From Clostridiales bacterium (GTDB lineage Bacteria > Bacillota > Clostridia > Christensenellales > CAG-138): 23,534 nt of DNA. The position numbers and the translations under genes are program-made. Under the pieces are notes generated by a model. That model saw only the letters and a list, made by a program, of their open reading frames with translations. It was not told where the DNA came from and did not search any database. The DNA is taken from assembly GCA_031270585.1 (NCBI GenBank), contig JAISXK010000125.1:1-23534 (forward strand), written 5' to 3'. This document shows, piece by piece, positions 22,060 to 23,534 of this stretch; the first letter of the stretch is position 1, and each line of letters begins with the position of its first letter.

Positions 22060-22065
22060 ATTATA
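22060..22065 (-). promoter_or_regulatory. -10 box, probable promoter of the ATPase-Vor operon
   Basis: On the minus strand TATAAT, about 107 bases upstream of the ATPase ATG. A second TATAAT lies near 22095, on the same strand. Neither has a convincing -35 box. The 214 bases from 21954 to 22167 hold these, the leader hairpin and no gene. Confidence 0.45.
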
Positions 22066-22167
22066 CATGAAAAAAGCCGCATTAGAAGGATTATAAATAA
22101 TATATTCTTGTAAAATGACCGCCAAAACACAGACCGGGATGTGCCGGCCGTTATGTTGACGGACGCG

Positions 22168-23448
22168 TTATTCGATGGCGACCGTTACCGTGCCTACGCT
22201 GAGCACGGTAATCAACTCCAGCGTAGTTTCATCATCGCCAAGGTAGATGCTCACAGGCAGTTTCCACACGCCTTCTTTCAGGCCGTTGAGATCCACAAAC
22301 GCCTCCACATCCTTGCGCTCCAGCAGGTATACGAGGCTCACCCGGCCCTCCACCGTGATATCCACCGTTGTTTCGCTCAGCGCGGCGCCAAGCTTGCGGC
22401 CAAGGTTGATAGGCTGTATCTCGATGGCGTCAAAGCTCTTCCTGTCGGTTTTTTCGCGGATATCCACGAACACCTCGGCCTCTTCGATGTTGTTGAGCAC
22501 CGTTACGCCCTCGGGTATAGTAAGCGCGCGCTTTTCATGCAGGCTCTCTTTTCTGCCCGCCAGCTCAATTCCCTCCACCGTGATGGAGTTTATCGTTTCC
22601 AGTACGGCCGCGTCGCCTATGATATCCACCGTGGCGGGCGTCGCCGTGACCTCACAAAGCTCGTAATTGGCAGCCAGCGTGTCCGCGCCCTTGAGCGTGC
22701 TCACTACATCCACCGGCACCGTTTTGCGCGGGTAAACGCGCAATGTCACCGTAACGGTGGGCAATCCGCCTATGAACAGAGAACTGTCCACCTCGGCGCC
22801 GTCGGCATCCAGCAGTATGACGTTGATGGCGTCGATTACGCTTTGCGTGCGGCCGTTCAGCTCTACATAGCATACGGCGCGCGTTACGCGCGAAGCGTCC
22901 TGCGCGGGGCCCCTGATCTCCAGCGAAGAGTAATTCAACCGGATATTTGATTGATCCGCCCAATATCCGTCGGGCAGCGCGCCCTGCATCACAGGCTCCA
23001 CCGGCACGCTTTTTGTCATGAGCTTGTCGATCTCCATCTCGATATAGCCGGGCGTAATGCTGTCGATGTTATAGCCCGATACGCGCACGGGCAATTTATA
23101 CACCTTGGGCACCGTGCAGGTGTTCAGGTTGATAACGGCGTTTAAGCTGTCGCGCGTTAAATCCTTATAGTTGGTGATCGGGATATTGACGCCCACGGTA
23201 ACGCCGGTGAGCTGTTCGGGCACGTTGCCGCGCACGACAAGCTCGCGGCTATGCAGCTCATATTCGCCGGAAAAGCTGAGCGGCACGTTTTCAAGCACCT
23301 TTACGCGCATGGGGTTTTGGGTGGTCAATATAGTGCCCCATATGATAATACCGACTAAAAGCGCAACAATTTTAAAGCCCGCATGATCCAAAAATATTTT
23401 TTTCAGTATAGCGCTCGCGTTGTTATTGCTGCCGCTCTTGTTTTGCAT
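22168..23448 (-). CDS. cdaR: YbbR-domain protein CdaR, regulator of diadenylate cyclase
   Basis: A 426-residue membrane-anchored protein. Residues 1-22 are cytoplasmic (ASAILKKIFLDHAGFKI), TM1 spans about 23-42 (IVALLVGIIIWGTILTT), and the rest is an external chain of YbbR repeats. The repeats recur about every 80-90 residues, marked by PVRVSGY, VPVEPVMQGALPDGY, TVPVDVVSTLKG and IEIQPINLG, with strands such as YSSLEIRGPA and PATVDIIGDA. In Firmicutes CdaR binds and modulates the cyclic di-AMP synthase CdaA. GGAGGAG precedes the ATG. The start overlaps the end of cdaA by 26 bases, which agrees with this assignment. glmM often follows; here it does not, since the next gene downstream is the ATPase. 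Confidence 0.93.
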   Translation of the reverse strand: MQNKSGSNNNASAILKKIFLDHAGFKIVALLVGIIIWGTILTTQNPMRVKVLENVPLSFSGEYELHSRELVVRGNVPEQLTGVTVGVNIPITNYKDLTRDSLNAVINLNTCTVPKVYKLPVRVSGYNIDSITPGYIEMEIDKLMTKSVPVEPVMQGALPDGYWADQSNIRLNYSSLEIRGPAQDASRVTRAVCYVELNGRTQSVIDAINVILLDADGAEVDSSLFIGGLPTVTVTLRVYPRKTVPVDVVSTLKGADTLAANYELCEVTATPATVDIIGDAAVLETINSITVEGIELAGRKESLHEKRALTIPEGVTVLNNIEEAEVFVDIREKTDRKSFDAIEIQPINLGRKLGAALSETTVDITVEGRVSLVYLLERKDVEAFVDLNGLKEGVWKLPVSIYLGDDETTLELITVLSVGTVTVAIE

Positions 23449-23534
23449 ACTTGCTCCTCCATTTGTTAAACAGGGGCGTCGGCCGCTCTTTTAAGTATAT
23501 CCCTTCCAATAAATTCGTAAGGGATTTGTTGTCG
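23423..23534 (-). CDS. cdaA: Diadenylate cyclase CdaA, C-terminal fragment, cut by window edge
   Basis: A minus-strand frame enters at the right edge and runs 36 codons to TAA at 23423-23425. It reads DNKSLTNLLEGIYLKERP and ends in a basic tail (WRSKYAKQERQQ). The downstream cdaR gene starts inside it, at 23448. The position directly upstream of cdaR and the hydrophilic, basic C-terminus fit CdaA (DisA_N cyclase), but no catalytic motif lies within the window, so the assignment rests on gene order. Confidence 0.7.
   Translation of the reverse strand, partial: DNKSLTNLLEGIYLKERPTPLFNKWRSKYAKQERQQ

Overview
The window comes from a Gram-positive-type anaerobe, most likely a moderately GC-rich member of the Clostridia. 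This rests on gene order and gene content. The left third carries the conserved Firmicutes block ylxM-ffh-rpsP-khpA-rimM-trmD-rplS-rbgA-rnhB-yraN. The window also has a ferredoxin-dependent 2-oxoacid oxidoreductase, a flavin reductase-rubredoxin fusion (both typical of strict anaerobes), a cdaA-cdaR pair, good AGGAGG-like ribosome binding sites and sigma-A-like promoters. Nearly every gene is on the minus strand; only a cold shock gene and the rubredoxin fusion are on the plus strand.

Layout, left to right. 1-390: the N-terminal part of a secreted or membrane protein, cut by the window edge. 460-6526 (read right to left): SRP targeting (ylxM, ffh) followed by ribosome assembly and tRNA modification (rpsP, khpA, rimM, trmD, rplS, rbgA, rnhB, yraN). 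These genes are tightly packed with several stop/start overlaps, and there are internal promoters before rplS and possibly before rpsP. 6663-7134: a cold shock gene with a long structured 5' leader and a strong terminator. 7200-9551: a chemoreceptor with several HAMP-like units. 9613-12107: an envelope and redox group (FMN-binding lipoprotein, M23 peptidase lipoprotein, thioredoxin, RseC-like membrane protein). 12239-15299: hisS-aspS, preceded by a consensus promoter and a terminator-like leader hairpin. 15566-17741: an ECF sigma factor, a two-helix membrane protein (probable anti-sigma) and a membrane protein with an external domain and a cytoplasmic double zinc ribbon. 17915-18523: the divergent rubredoxin fusion. 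18611-21953: a MinD-like P-loop ATPase followed by a four-subunit VorDBAC-type oxidoreductase. 22168-23534: cdaR and the last codons of cdaA (cyclic di-AMP synthesis).

I see no insertion sequence, prophage, CRISPR array, rRNA or tRNA. Most of the window is core chromosome. The least conventional parts are the sigma/two-helix/zinc-ribbon locus, the ATPase-Vor operon, and a set of terminator-like or operator-like hairpins placed at or very near predicted transcription starts (ylxM, hisS, the ATPase gene). These hairpins do not match the riboswitch or T-box consensus elements I know.
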